Origin: Psychrobacter sp. GP33
Lineage (GTDB): Bacteria; Pseudomonadota; Gammaproteobacteria; Pseudomonadales; Moraxellaceae
Assembly: GCF_014119005.1 (NCBI RefSeq)
Contig: NZ_JACGYX010000003.1
Span: 62,001 to 126,000, forward strand
DNA: 64,000 bases
Direction: 5' to 3'
Each line of letters begins with the position of its first letter. The first letter of the stretch is position 1. Position numbers and translations under genes: made by a program. Of this stretch, positions 33,891-43,492 are shown one piece after another. Under the pieces are notes generated by a model. It did no database searches and was not told where the DNA came from. It saw only the letters and a list, made by a program, of their open reading frames with translations.

Positions 33891-35414
33891 TTAATTAGCG
33901 ACTTTAGCTCTGGTTATCTTAGTGGTCTGATTCGTTTTTGCTGCGTCAGTCTTTCCTGCTTTATCAGCGGGTGGAACGATATGCATGACAGTTAAGTTGT
34001 CTTTAACCAGATATTTTTTGCTTGCTGCCTGAATATCGGCAACCGTAATACTATCGAGCTTAGCAGGTAAAGTCGCAAGCAGTCGATCATCCAGTCCAAT
34101 AGATTGTAGCGAGCCTATCATTTGCGCTTGTCCTTCCATACTGTCTTGAGCGTAGATAAGTCCGGTGACGGTATTGGTTTTGGCACGGCTAATCTCATCG
34201 GGTGCAATTGGATCCGTCGTCAATTTATTGATTTCGGCGATAATTGCCTGTTGTGCCTGCTCTAAACTAACACCTTCACGCGGTGTGGCTTGAATTAAAA
34301 ACAACCCATCGCCACGATCTAACAAGTTATATGAGGTGCCAACGGAGGTTAGTAAACCTTGCTCGCGAATCAAACGCTTCTCTAAACGCGCAGACAAGCC
34401 GCCATCTAATACGTCCTGAGCAAGCGATAAGGCATAAGCTTGCTTCTCATCTTTTGCGCCTATCGTCAGTAAGCTTGGTACGTTATATCCCATGAGTAAT
34501 ACAGGCACTTGTACTGCTTGCTCGGAGCTAACTTGTTTATAACCGCGAAAACCTCGTTGGCTGACAGATGGACGCTGGGGCAGCTGACTGATCGGCAGCT
34601 TACTAAAGTAGCGTTTAACCTGAGTTAATACCTCTTCAGGCTTCACATCGCCAACGATAACCAACGTGGCATTATTAGGTGCATACCATGTTTTATACCA
34701 GTCTTTTAACTCGGGCAAGGTAATCGATTCAAGCTCGCTCATTGGACCAATGACGGACTCACCTTTAGGGCTGTTGGGCAAAGCCAGCAGGCGAAACGAC
34801 TCATAAGCCTTTGCAAGTGGATTGTCATCGGTACGCTGACGACGCTCTTCCATTACCACTTGATGCTCTTTGGCAAATTCCTTAGCATCAAAGCGTAAAT
34901 TGACCATGCGATCCGCTTCTAACTCTAGCGCTAGTGGCAAGCGATTCGCTGGAAACAGCTCGTAGTAGCCCGTATAGTCGTAGCTGGTAAACGCATTATT
35001 GACCCCACCAAATTTTGCAATCAGCCGCTCAAAGTCTTCACTAGATACATTACTGGTACCTTTAAACATCATGTGCTCCAGTAGATGTGAGATACCACCC
35101 TTATCCAGCGGCTCATCGGTTGAACCCACTCGATACCAAATTTGGGTCATAACCACAGGGGCACGGTGATCTTCTTTGATAATTACCTTTAAGCCATTAT
35201 CCAGCACATATTCATGACGCCCTGAGATATCCATTGCTAGTTTTGACGGCTTAAGTGATGAGTTGTCAGTTTGCGTATTTGTGGTTTGATTGGCTTGGGG
35301 TACTGTGGGCAATGACGATGCATCAGGTTGGGTGAGAGTAGTGGTCTGACAAGCGGCAAGGGTACTGGCAAGGGCTAATGCGAAGGCGTTACGCAAGACA
35401 ATAGAAGATGACAT
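33891..35414 (-). CDS. M16 zinc peptidase, lipoprotein
   Basis: A 507-residue periplasmic insulinase-type protease. The N-terminus has a clear lipobox (LASTLAAC). The inverted zinc motif HxxEH is intact in GISHLLEHMMFKGT near residue 107, and the distal Glu lies in LALELEADRMVNL. The R/Y pair of the second half is in GLLTSVGTSYNLLDRG. It is followed 122 bp later by the zinc-less paralogue on the same strand, the usual active/inactive pairing. Both are divergent from ftsY, as in other gamma-proteobacteria. Confidence 0.93.
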   Translation of the reverse strand: MSSSIVLRNAFALALASTLAACQTTTLTQPDASSLPTVPQANQTTNTQTDNSSLKPSKLAMDISGRHEYVLDNGLKVIIKEDHRAPVVMTQIWYRVGSTDEPLDKGGISHLLEHMMFKGTSNVSSEDFERLIAKFGGVNNAFTSYDYTGYYELFPANRLPLALELEADRMVNLRFDAKEFAKEHQVVMEERRQRTDDNPLAKAYESFRLLALPNSPKGESVIGPMSELESITLPELKDWYKTWYAPNNATLVIVGDVKPEEVLTQVKRYFSKLPISQLPQRPSVSQRGFRGYKQVSSEQAVQVPVLLMGYNVPSLLTIGAKDEKQAYALSLAQDVLDGGLSARLEKRLIREQGLLTSVGTSYNLLDRGDGLFLIQATPREGVSLEQAQQAIIAEINKLTTDPIAPDEISRAKTNTVTGLIYAQDSMEGQAQMIGSLQSIGLDDRLLATLPAKLDSITVADIQAASKKYLVKDNLTVMHIVPPADKAGKTDAAKTNQTTKITRAKVAN

Positions 35415-35811
35415 AAAAGCTCTACTTATAAAAATGATGTCTGAATGAGTTTATGCTAAAGATTTATTTTTGATCTCTGATGCTGCTAAATGGAACAATC
35501 TTCTTAAAGTAATCAGATATTAACTGCCAAATTCGACTATAAAATATCTTTAATGTTAGAAATAAAAATGGCAGTTGGTTCAAGTGCTTGTAACGTTGCG
35601 CAACCAAAAGTCGAGTAGCACAGTGCCATAATAAATAGTGCATTGATAATGTTAGTTATTGTTTTAGGTATAGTTCTGAACGTTTTATTTGTACGTGAGT
35701 GCAGTATACGCAACATGATAGACCTTATTTATTCAAAGTAACGCTGGTGATTGTTAATACTCAACCTTGTCATAACGATTCATTATTGATATTTATTGTC
35801 ATGGGCTATAA
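35415..35811. other. Intergenic region upstream of the M16 pair
   Basis: 397 bp, AT-rich. I see no hairpin with a T run and no RNA gene. A plus-strand open frame at 35699-35986 overlaps the lipoprotein gene antisense and lacks a coding signature. Confidence 0.35.
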
Positions 35812-36000
35812 TTATAAAGATTTATGCGCCCCAACTATGACACTGGCAGTTGGCTTAAATTCATGTGTTGTATTGCATCCTGTCAAAGACATCATTAATG
35901 TTACTGTTGTGCATACCATTCCTAGTTTTAAGTATTTTGAAAAATACGAATTGGTAAGACGTGTTGTAGCAGATAAATTAGCATGAGGAGTTAATGACAT
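35812..36000 (-). CDS. Small lipoprotein
   Basis: A 62-residue minus-strand ORF with a bacterial lipoprotein signal: basic residues, a hydrophobic run LGMVCTTVTLMMS and the lipobox LTGC at ~residue 42, leaving a mature tail of only ~21 residues. GGA lies 6-7 nt before the ATG at 36000. The tail (NTTHEFKPTASVIVGAHKSL) is unlike any family I know. The signal argues for a real gene; the size and lack of relatives keep confidence moderate. Confidence 0.5.
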   Translation of the reverse strand: MSLTPHANLSATTRLTNSYFSKYLKLGMVCTTVTLMMSLTGCNTTHEFKPTASVIVGAHKSL

Positions 36001-36326
36001 AACAATTCCAAAAGTAGTTAATGAACAGGGGAAATAATAGGACAATTATGAGTAAAGTTATAATGGACTTTATATGACGACATAACGGTAAGCAGACTGT
36101 AGCGAAGTTTAGCGTAGCAAAAGTCATAATTTTGTGACTAAACCTTAAGCTAACCTCTCTTAGAAGCATTAAATGGAATAGTAATAGCCCTTATCATGGG
36201 GCTGAGCGTCGACTGAATTATGCTAAACTATAATAAAAATGCATACTGTTGCTAGTATTGTTGCCCGTGCAGCTATAACCGGCATGATAATTATATTACT
36301 CAAGATACCAATTTTAGGGCGAATTT
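36001..36326. other. Region upstream of ftsY
   Basis: 326 bp without a gene. It should hold the ftsY promoter and that of the small lipoprotein. AGGG lies about 10 nt before the ftsY ATG. No distinct hairpin is seen. Confidence 0.4.
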
Positions 36327-37847
36327 ATGAATAATGCAGATAATGCCAATCGTGTCGTCATCAACCTAGATGGAGGGTTTGATGACTTGGATGACGATGA
36401 TATTACCTTACCCAGCATGCCGGTGCAATCGGTGCCGATAATTGATGAAGCAGACGCGCTAATAGACGTGCAAACTAGTCAGGACGCTTTAAGTCAGCAA
36501 AAAATCCAGGTCAATAACGATGTATCAGCACCCAATGTGAGCAAAGATATTGCGTTGGGTACACCCATTATCTCACCAGAAACAACTAAGCCAACTGAAA
36601 TAGAAGTATCAAGTGGCTTATCAACTGTACCATCAACAAGCTCTCAACCGAAGCCTGTTATTGATCAATCAATCATTCCTAAAATGCCATTACAAGCGCA
36701 ATTGGGCGACGGAGTAGCGGTTACTTCGATAGCTGTTAATGCTACAAATGCCAGCGCTATAACCTCTAGTATTACTAATAATAATATTACCAATGCTAAT
36801 AATAAAAGCAATCCCATAGAGTCATCTACGGTTACGCAAGAGCAGGAAAATACATCACAATACTCCGAACAAAACCTGCAAGAAAGCCAAGAGGGTCAGC
36901 AACAAGATAAACAGAAAGGTAGCTGGTTTAATCGGATGAAAACTGGACTCAGTAAGTCTCGCAAAAATCTTGCTGAAGGTATGGTTAGTATTCTTATTGG
37001 TGGTAAAGAGATTGATGATGAGCTATTAGAAGAAGTTGAAGACCAGCTGCTAGTTGCTGATATTGGCGTGAGCGCCACCAATCGCATCATCAAAAGCTTA
37101 ACCGAACAAACCGCGCGTGGCGATTTGATATATGCTCATTCGCTTTATAAAGCGCTACAAACCGAGCTGGTTGATATCTTAACGCCAAAAGTTGCGCCTT
37201 TAGTTATTGATACTACCAAACAACCTTTTGTTATTTTAGTCGTGGGTGTAAATGGAGTGGGAAAAACCACCACTATTGGTAAGCTTGCCAAACGCTTACA
37301 AGGCGAGGGTAAGTCGGTCATGCTAGCTGCGGGTGATACCTTCCGTGCGGCTGCTACTGAGCAGTTACAAATTTGGGGTGATCGTAATGACATCCCAGTT
37401 GTCGCTCAAGGTCATGGCTCTGACAGCGCTTCTGTTATCTTCGATGCCATGCAGTCGGCTAAAGCAAAAAATATTGATGTCCTGATTGCTGATACTGCAG
37501 GACGCTTGCAGAATAAAACCCATTTGATGGCAGAGCTTGAAAAAGTAGTTCGGGTTATGCGTAAAGCTGACCCCAGCGCGCCCCATGAAGGCATGATTGT
37601 ACTCGATGCGGGCACAGGTCAAAACGCGATTAATCAAGTTGAGTTATTTAATAAGGTTGTGCCATTAACGGGTATTACTATTACCAAATTAGATGGTACC
37701 GCAAAAGGTGGCGTGGTCTTTAATATTGCTGAAACCACTGATGTGCCAATTCGCTATATTGGTGTTGGCGAGTCGATTGATGATTTGCGCGCCTTTAGTC
37801 CGAAGCAGTTTGTCGCAGCATTGTTTGAAACCGACGATAAAGAGTAA
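36327..37847 (+). CDS. ftsY: Signal recognition particle receptor FtsY
   Basis: GTPase that docks SRP-ribosome complexes at the membrane. Residues ~1-195 are an acidic, Asn/Gln-rich A-domain. The N domain starts near GSWFNRMKTGLSKSRKNL, then the G domain has VVGVNGVGKTTTIGKLA (P-loop), AAGDTFRAAATEQL, ADTAGRLQNKTHLM, ITKLDGTAKGGVVFN and the closing YIGVGESIDDLRAF. The length of 506 is like the E. coli protein. The linker-type A-domain differs strongly between genera, so only the NG part is diagnostic. Confidence 0.97.
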   Translation: MNNADNANRVVINLDGGFDDLDDDDITLPSMPVQSVPIIDEADALIDVQTSQDALSQQKIQVNNDVSAPNVSKDIALGTPIISPETTKPTEIEVSSGLSTVPSTSSQPKPVIDQSIIPKMPLQAQLGDGVAVTSIAVNATNASAITSSITNNNITNANNKSNPIESSTVTQEQENTSQYSEQNLQESQEGQQQDKQKGSWFNRMKTGLSKSRKNLAEGMVSILIGGKEIDDELLEEVEDQLLVADIGVSATNRIIKSLTEQTARGDLIYAHSLYKALQTELVDILTPKVAPLVIDTTKQPFVILVVGVNGVGKTTTIGKLAKRLQGEGKSVMLAAGDTFRAAATEQLQIWGDRNDIPVVAQGHGSDSASVIFDAMQSAKAKNIDVLIADTAGRLQNKTHLMAELEKVVRVMRKADPSAPHEGMIVLDAGTGQNAINQVELFNKVVPLTGITITKLDGTAKGGVVFNIAETTDVPIRYIGVGESIDDLRAFSPKQFVAALFETDDKE

Positions 37848-37879
37848 GTTCTAATAACCTTTCTAAAGGGTTTATAGCT

Positions 37880-38479
37880 ATGATTATCACCCGTGTTGCG
37901 CTATCAGATATGACTCATAACCATCGATCATATCCTAAAGCTGCGTTATTGCTAGCAAGTCATATGGTAAATAATGTGCCTAAAATGGTTAGTATAGATT
38001 GGCTGTCAGAGAATCAAGAGTGGCAAGAATCTAAGGCTTTAGGACTACTCAAAAAACATTATTCCATTAACGAGGATGGTTTTAATTTTATTGCTCAAGA
38101 TAACCTTAATGATAATGAGGTTAACCAAGCATTATTATTAAAGGCTATTCAACAAATCAATGAATATACTAACGGTAAGCGCCAGTATTTTGACTTGCCG
38201 CTTGATGTCAGTATAGGAACGCCATTCCAGCAAAAAGTATGGGCGTCGCTGCAAAAGATACCTTATGGGAAAACTATTAGCTACGCTAAATTAGCAGATA
38301 ATATTGATCAACCAACAGCGTTTCGAGCAGTTGCTAATGCCAATGGAAAAAATCCTTTTAGTATTATCGTCCCTTGCCATCGCGTCATTAGTAGCGATGG
38401 TAAGCTTGGCGGTTATAGTGGCGGGGTAGATAAGAAAGCGTATCTATTAGCGATTGAAGGTGTCCAATGTAATATATAA
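37880..38479 (+). CDS. ogt: Methylated-DNA-protein-cysteine methyltransferase
   Basis: Suicide enzyme that removes alkyl groups from O6-alkylguanine. The active site IVPCHRVISSDGKLGGYSGG is intact near residue 158, preceded by the DNA-binding helix region IPYGKTISYAKLADNI and FRAVANANGKNP. The N-terminal ~85 residues are the variable ribonuclease-like domain. The start follows ftsY by 32 bp with AAAGGG upstream, so it may be co-transcribed. No Ada-type activator domain is present. Confidence 0.92.
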   Translation: MIITRVALSDMTHNHRSYPKAALLLASHMVNNVPKMVSIDWLSENQEWQESKALGLLKKHYSINEDGFNFIAQDNLNDNEVNQALLLKAIQQINEYTNGKRQYFDLPLDVSIGTPFQQKVWASLQKIPYGKTISYAKLADNIDQPTAFRAVANANGKNPFSIIVPCHRVISSDGKLGGYSGGVDKKAYLLAIEGVQCNI

Positions 38480-38530
38480 ATGCTGTGTTAAATACTCATT
38501 CTTTAAAGTATTAATCAAGTTAAAAGTAAT

Positions 38531-38566
38531 AAAAAAGCCAAACGCTTTGACCGTTTGGCTTTTTTA
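38531..38566. terminator. Bidirectional terminator between ogt and yebC
   Basis: AAAAAGCCAAACG pairs with CGTTTGGCTTTTT around a 7-nt loop, with flanking A and T runs serving both convergent genes. Confidence 0.95.
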
Positions 38567-38613
38567 TTTAATGTAGTTTTTTGCAGTTTAACAAATAGTT
38601 ATTTGAACCACTA

Positions 38614-39366
38614 CTATTGTGCTTCAAGCTGCGCCATCACCTCATCTGTGAAATTGACATTACTATATACGTCTTGTACATCATCAATATCTTCTAGCAT
38701 ATCAATCATTTTCATTACTTTAATCGCATCATCGATATTGTCAATATCTGCTGTGGTCGCAGGTGACATAGTCACTTCTGCATTATCCGAGACCAAGCCA
38801 GCTGCATTTAAGGCATCTTTTACTTGTCCAAAATTTTCTACGTCAGTGATTACTAATAGTGTGTCGCCATCGTTCTCAATATCAAGTGCACCTGCATCCA
38901 ATGCTGCTAGCATCACTTCATCTTCTAAGCTCACATCATTAAAGCTGATTTCACCACGTTTATCAAATAGGTAAGCGACAGAGCCTGAAGTACCCAAATT
39001 GCCATCATGCTTGGTAAATGCGTGACGCACTTCACTAACCGTGCGATTGACATTATCAGTCATAGTCTCGACCAATACCGCCACGCCACCGATGCCGTAG
39101 CCTTCGTAACTTATTTCTTCCATATTGTCATTGTCACCGCCGCCGGTACCGCGCGCGACAGCACGATTAATAGTATCTCTTGTCATATTGACGGACAAGG
39201 CTTTTTCAATGATGGCGCGTAGACGTGGATTTTTATTAGGGTCGGGGTCACCTTGCTTGGCAGCAGAGACAATTTCACGAATAATTTTGGTGAATATTTT
39301 GCCTTTTACCGCATCCTGACGGGCTTTGCGGTGTTTAATATTAGCCCATTTTGAATGACCTGCCAT
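38614..39366 (-). CDS. YebC/PmpR family protein
   Basis: A 250-residue member of the YebC family. The start [19 protein letters not shown] is nearly invariant, followed by [26 protein letters not shown] and [16 protein letters not shown]. Members act as DNA-binding regulators, and related proteins assist translation at polyproline stretches; which applies here cannot be told. The end is variable and acidic ([13 protein letters not shown]). It is monocistronic and convergent to ogt. Confidence 0.96.
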   Translation of the reverse strand: MAGHSKWANIKHRKARQDAVKGKIFTKIIREIVSAAKQGDPDPNKNPRLRAIIEKALSVNMTRDTINRAVARGTGGGDNDNMEEISYEGYGIGGVAVLVETMTDNVNRTVSEVRHAFTKHDGNLGTSGSVAYLFDKRGEISFNDVSLEDEVMLAALDAGALDIENDGDTLLVITDVENFGQVKDALNAAGLVSDNAEVTMSPATTADIDNIDDAIKVMKMIDMLEDIDDVQDVYSNVNFTDEVMAQLEAQ

Positions 39367-39706
39367 GTTACATCCTTAACTGTTGCTGACGATTTATAGT
39401 ACTAATAAAACAGTAGTTGATATAGATTCTTATATTTTTTTATTTTACAAAGTTTACATTGTATATTGAGAGACTCAATATGCGCTAAAATTTGTATAAG
39501 CACTCATGCAAATAAATGAATATTATATTGTTACCGACGAATTTTTGCTACACTGTCAAAAATTACACCGTGAGTGGGTCATATTATAAACCACTTCTAT
39601 GTAATTTAATCACTCTCAGCCACTCTATCTCTATTTAAAGCATGCGCAACTATAAATGTATATTTATTTACGCACCCATCCATGAGTTCACGAACCTACT
39701 GATTTT
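39367..39706. other. Divergent region yebC / ion channel
   Basis: 340 bp of AT-rich sequence. ATTACACCG and similar short words occur, but I cannot assign promoters with confidence. No RNA gene is seen. Confidence 0.35.
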
Positions 39707-40537
39707 ATGAAGCAACCAACTGCTGAAGCCGTAACCCATCTGCGTAATCGCATTCACATTATTGTTGAAGGCACAGATACGCGTTTGGGTAAAATTTTTG
39801 ATGTTATATTGCTAATTGCAATTTTAGCCAGTGTGAGCGTAGTGATGCTCGATAGTGTGCTATATATGCGTTTACAGTTTGGCACGGTATTTTTTTATGC
39901 TGAATGGTTTTTTACTATTTTATTCACTATTGAGTATCTTTTACGACTGTTTTCAGCACCTAATCGCTTACGTTATGTATTTAGCTTTTTTGGGGTAGTG
40001 GATTTATTATCGGTATTACCAAGTTATTTAAGCTTAATGTTTGTGGGCGTTCAATATCTATTAGTTGTTCGAATTTTGCGAATTTTGCGAATATTTCGGG
40101 TACTTGGGCTTAAGGCTTATATGCAGCAAGCCGGATTTTTAGCATCAGCGTTAAAGACAAGCCAGCAAAAAATTACCGTATTTTTCTTGTCTCTGGTATT
40201 GTTGGTTACAATTTTTGGCGCGGTTATCTATGTGGTTGAAGGTGCAGAAAATGGCTTTACCAGTATTCCGGTGTCCATTTATTGGGCAGTTGTGACCGTG
40301 ACCACAACTGGCTATGGCGATATGTCACCTAAGACTCCAATCGGGCAGGCGATTGCGTCTATGGTCATGATAACTGGTTATTCTATCATTGCCGTACCGA
40401 CCGGAATCTTTACTGCTGAGCTGGCACGTAATATGCGTCCGCAGTTGAACCCTATTGCCTGTCCAAACTGTGGTAAATTTGGTCATGCAGTAAATGCTAC
40501 GTTTTGCGATCGTTGTGGTCATGCCTTGCATATCTAA
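39707..40537 (+). CDS. Voltage-gated-type potassium channel with C-terminal zinc ribbon
   Basis: A 276-residue six-helix ion channel. S1-S4 span residues ~25-150, with an arginine-rich S4 (LLVVRILRILRIFRVLGLKAYM). The pore has the selectivity filter TTVTTTGYGDMSP near residue 200, followed by S6. After S6, residues ~248-276 form CPNCG...CDRCG, a compact zinc-ribbon-like module with two CxxC pairs. Bacterial channels of this type with a Zn-ribbon tail exist but are uncommon; the tail may sense metal or redox state or aid assembly. Confidence 0.9.
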   Translation: MKQPTAEAVTHLRNRIHIIVEGTDTRLGKIFDVILLIAILASVSVVMLDSVLYMRLQFGTVFFYAEWFFTILFTIEYLLRLFSAPNRLRYVFSFFGVVDLLSVLPSYLSLMFVGVQYLLVVRILRILRIFRVLGLKAYMQQAGFLASALKTSQQKITVFFLSLVLLVTIFGAVIYVVEGAENGFTSIPVSIYWAVVTVTTTGYGDMSPKTPIGQAIASMVMITGYSIIAVPTGIFTAELARNMRPQLNPIACPNCGKFGHAVNATFCDRCGHALHI

Positions 40538-40594
40538 TCTTTATTTTCATATATTCACTTGCGAATAATTATGTCTTACCTGTCATTTAATTAT

Positions 40595-41890
40595 CTATAA
40601 ATACTCATGAACCAACAGTGACAAATCAATTTTCACCCCTAAATTAACCAAATTCCAATATTGCCCAGATACGGTGCGATCCAGCATCATTGTGGTTGCA
40701 GAAGGTTGAAACTGCCCAAAGTATTTGAGCGAAGTTCTCATCTGAGCGATGACATCGTGATGCACGTGACTGTTTGCAAAGTCAAATGGGCCTTCTTGAT
40801 AAGGGGGGATAGACAACGGTTTGAGTCCAATTGTTAACCACTGCTGATAAAAATCCCCTGGAACCAAACTGCTATCATCGCGGCGGACTTCTAGCGCAAT
40901 TAAATCTTGTTCAAGAGCGGTCACATCACCTTTGATGGCATGCTGAGCGAAACGACGAAACAGTTGTACTTCGCTATCACTGTAGCTTCGAATACCGCCA
41001 AAGTCGTAAGCAACGACACTACCATCAGCGCGAAAAGCAAAATTGCCCGGATGAGGGTCGCAATGCATTCGGTATAAGCCAAACAGCTGTCCTGCGGTGA
41101 AGTGAAATAAATGAGTGGCTATTTTTTGCTTAATATCATTATCCCAGGTTGCGGCAACGGCAAGCGGCTCACCCATCTCTTCTGTCAGTGTCAATACTCG
41201 TTTGGAAGAATGGCTACTAATGACTCTGGGAATAATGATACCGTCATCCCGAGAATGAAATCCGCCAAAAATGCGTAAATTGTGCGCCTCTTTAACGTAA
41301 TCAAGCTCATCGTGTAAGCTTTGGCGAATTTCGGCAAATAGTTGCTCTTGTAGCGCTCGGCTCATATTCAGTACGCCTGCGATTTTAAGCGCCATACGTA
41401 CTTGTTTTAAATCGCTATCACAGTTTTTGTCGACATCAGGATATTGTACCTTTACGACAACATGCTGCCCTGAAGGCAAAACCGCTTTATGGACTTGACC
41501 GATAGACGCGGCTGCAAACGGAGTCTCTTCAAACTCAGCAAATAATTCAGTAATATTCCCTTGCAGTTCGCGCTCAACTTGGGCTTTAATCTGTGCATAA
41601 GGCATCGGCGGCGCATCTTTTTGCAGCTTTTCTAATGCCGTTGCCACTTCCGGGGGAAACACATCTTTATACTGTGAAGCAATTTGCCCCACTTTCATCA
41701 CTGCGCCTTTCATTTCACCTAGCGTTTCTGCGATCTGAATACCCACATCTTGCATCATGTCTGAACGTGCTTGCAGACGTTTTTCTTCGTCACTAGATAG
41801 GTGCTTTAATGAATTCTTCGCTGCCTTACCTGCAATACTTGCCGTCATGCCCGCCAATTTCATAAAGCGTTTTCCGGACGATTGTGCCAT
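40595..41890 (-). CDS. ABC1/UbiB family atypical kinase
   Basis: A 431-residue protein of the UbiB/AarF/COQ8 protein-kinase-like family. Diagnostic strings are GAVMKVGQIASQ (the KxGQ motif), FAAASIGQVHKAVLPSG (Ala-rich nucleotide loop), VVVKVQYPD with the invariant Lys, MHCDPHPGNFAF (catalytic loop) and VAYDFGGIR (metal-binding DFG). It has no C-terminal transmembrane helices, unlike UbiB proper, so it is an AarF-like paralogue rather than the ubiquinone-operon UbiB. It converges on the channel gene. Confidence 0.88.
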   Translation of the reverse strand: MAQSSGKRFMKLAGMTASIAGKAAKNSLKHLSSDEEKRLQARSDMMQDVGIQIAETLGEMKGAVMKVGQIASQYKDVFPPEVATALEKLQKDAPPMPYAQIKAQVERELQGNITELFAEFEETPFAAASIGQVHKAVLPSGQHVVVKVQYPDVDKNCDSDLKQVRMALKIAGVLNMSRALQEQLFAEIRQSLHDELDYVKEAHNLRIFGGFHSRDDGIIIPRVISSHSSKRVLTLTEEMGEPLAVAATWDNDIKQKIATHLFHFTAGQLFGLYRMHCDPHPGNFAFRADGSVVAYDFGGIRSYSDSEVQLFRRFAQHAIKGDVTALEQDLIALEVRRDDSSLVPGDFYQQWLTIGLKPLSIPPYQEGPFDFANSHVHHDVIAQMRTSLKYFGQFQPSATTMMLDRTVSGQYWNLVNLGVKIDLSLLVHEYL

Positions 41891-42142
41891 TCATATCACC
41901 GTGTTTTATTGACTGTCTGTGTGTTATTAATTATTTATTAAGTCGTAAGTTATTTATTATTGCCACGTTTATAGGGGCTCAATATCGATACTGACCGCCA
42001 CTCTATATTGATATTTATGCTCAATATACAAGGTTGCTTTTTGCAATAAATCTAGGGCGCAATAAATACAGTGTAATCAAACTATAAATCTTTAACCAGT
42101 TGGCTTGCGTTACTAAAGCTATCCGCCGTGCCAAGTAACCCA

Positions 42143-42682
42143 TTATTCAGCATTTAAATCAATGTTATAGGTATTTATTAGCCAGTAATCCAGCGCTGTT
42201 TGATAGCCTAAAGCGCCTAAACCACAAATAACACCCACTGCCACATCGCTTAGATAAGACAAATGGCGAAACGGTTCTCGACTATGAACGTTCGATAGAT
42301 GCACTTCGATAAAAGGTCTTTGCGTGGCAAGGAGCGCATCACGGATTGCGACAGAGGTATGGGTAAAGGCAGCAGGATTGATGATAATGGCATCAACTTG
42401 TACTTTAGCATCAGCCAACAAGCCATAATGTTGGATATCGTCAATCAATTTGCCTTCATAATTAGATTGAATGCAGATAAGCTCAATCCCATATTTTGCA
42501 GCTTTAGCAGTGAGCTGTGCCTCAATATTAGCAAGTGTGGTATGTCCATAGATTTCAGGTTCACGCTTGCCCAGTAAATTTAGGTTTACGCCATTCACTA
42601 GTAATAGTTTATGAGTCAAGTTTCGAGGTAGCTGTGTGGATACAGATTGAGATTGGACGTTAGGGACAGAAGGGTTGCTCAT
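42143..42682 (-). CDS. aroQ: Type II 3-dehydroquinate dehydratase
   Basis: Shikimate pathway enzyme that dehydrates 3-dehydroquinate. [21 protein letters not shown] carries the catalytic Arg/Tyr loop; [19 protein letters not shown] the substrate-binding Asn and His; [17 protein letters not shown] the second catalytic site. I start at the ATG at 42682 with CAGAGA upstream, giving 179 residues including a ~30-residue Ser/Gln-rich N-terminal extension before the family's usual start. No accB/accC genes adjoin it, unlike many gamma-proteobacteria. Confidence 0.94.
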   Translation of the reverse strand: MSNPSVPNVQSQSVSTQLPRNLTHKLLLVNGVNLNLLGKREPEIYGHTTLANIEAQLTAKAAKYGIELICIQSNYEGKLIDDIQHYGLLADAKVQVDAIIINPAAFTHTSVAIRDALLATQRPFIEVHLSNVHSREPFRHLSYLSDVAVGVICGLGALGYQTALDYWLINTYNIDLNAE

Positions 42683-42967
42683 AAAATTCTCTGTGTATGT
42701 ATAATAATAAAAGAGTTTGCTGAGTAAAAACAAGTTGTTTCAATATAAAATTTTTTAAATATAAGACCGTTGTTTAGTATTTTTATGAAAGACTATTTTT
42801 TATTATGATATTTGTTATTTATGACTATCTATAGTTCTATAACTACTCTTGTAATTACTGCAAGCTTTTATCATAACAGTTTGAAAATTATTTTATAAAA
42901 AAATTACACAAAATGCCATATAGTCGTCAAAAATCGGGTTAAAAGGCTTTATGTTACTAGAAACCCA

Positions 42968-42976
42968 TGCTATGAT
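42968..42976 (+). promoter_or_regulatory. Candidate extended -10 promoter of the cold-shock gene
   Basis: TGCTATGAT: -10 hexamer TATGAT at 42971-42976 with TGn in front and TTATGT 16 nt upstream as a weak -35. It predicts a start near 42983 and a leader of about 200 nt, in the range of cold-shock mRNAs. Confidence 0.5.
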
Positions 42977-42995
42977 ATTTTTTAGGTGGTAAACA

Positions 42996-43024
42996 TTGCA
43001 AGCTTGTTACAGATATGCTTGCAA
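42996..43024 (+). other. Hairpin near the 5' end of the csp leader
   Basis: TTGCAAGC and GCTTGCAA form a perfect 8-bp stem 13 nt downstream of the predicted transcription start. A second structure, CCCC (from 43123) with GGGG (from 43154), can form near the RBS, so the leader may refold with temperature. Confidence 0.45.
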
Positions 43025-43185
43025 ACGACTGGTGTCTAAAAGAATAGCGCTAATAAAGCTAACTTGTTTGGCTTTACGAGTAGTCATCATTTTAGATACT
43101 AATTTCATGATTTTATTTAGACCCCGCTTATATGCAATTTAGCAAAGGGATTTGGGGCTAAGCACACTTTTTAGGAAGTAATATT

Positions 43186-43398
43186 ATGTCAGCTCGTGAA
43201 CAAGGTATTGTCAAGTGGTTCAATGATTCAAAAGGTTTTGGTTTTATTCAGCGCGATAGTGGTGAGGATATTTTTGTCCATTTCCGCGCTATTCAAGGTG
43301 ATGGCTATCGCTCACTACAAGACGGTGAAAAGGTAGAATTCAGCGTGACTGAAGGTGAAAAAGGTCTACAAGCAGAAGAAGTTCGAAAGGTAGACTAA
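43186..43398 (+). CDS. Cold-shock protein (CspA family)
   Basis: A 70-residue OB-fold RNA chaperone. [14 protein letters not shown] holds RNP1 and [12 protein letters not shown]2; both are complete, with the aromatic surface residues in place. AGGAAG precedes the ATG. The gene lies behind a ~200-nt structured leader and 317 bp upstream of a DEAD-box helicase, a combination that fits mRNA unfolding at low temperature. Whether this copy is cold-induced or constitutive cannot be read from the protein. Confidence 0.97.
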   Translation: MSAREQGIVKWFNDSKGFGFIQRDSGEDIFVHFRAIQGDGYRSLQDGEKVEFSVTEGEKGLQAEEVRKVD

Positions 43399-43492
43399 GT
43401 AGCTAAGTGAATTATTTGGTATTTTGTAAAAGTCATTTAGTCATTATTACCGTTGAGTGGTGGTGACTTGATGAACTACTGATATACTAACG

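Noticed and set aside
35699..35986. Plus-strand 95-codon open frame
   Set aside because: It is antisense to the small lipoprotein gene, has no RBS and no recognisable features; the minus frame has a real lipobox.
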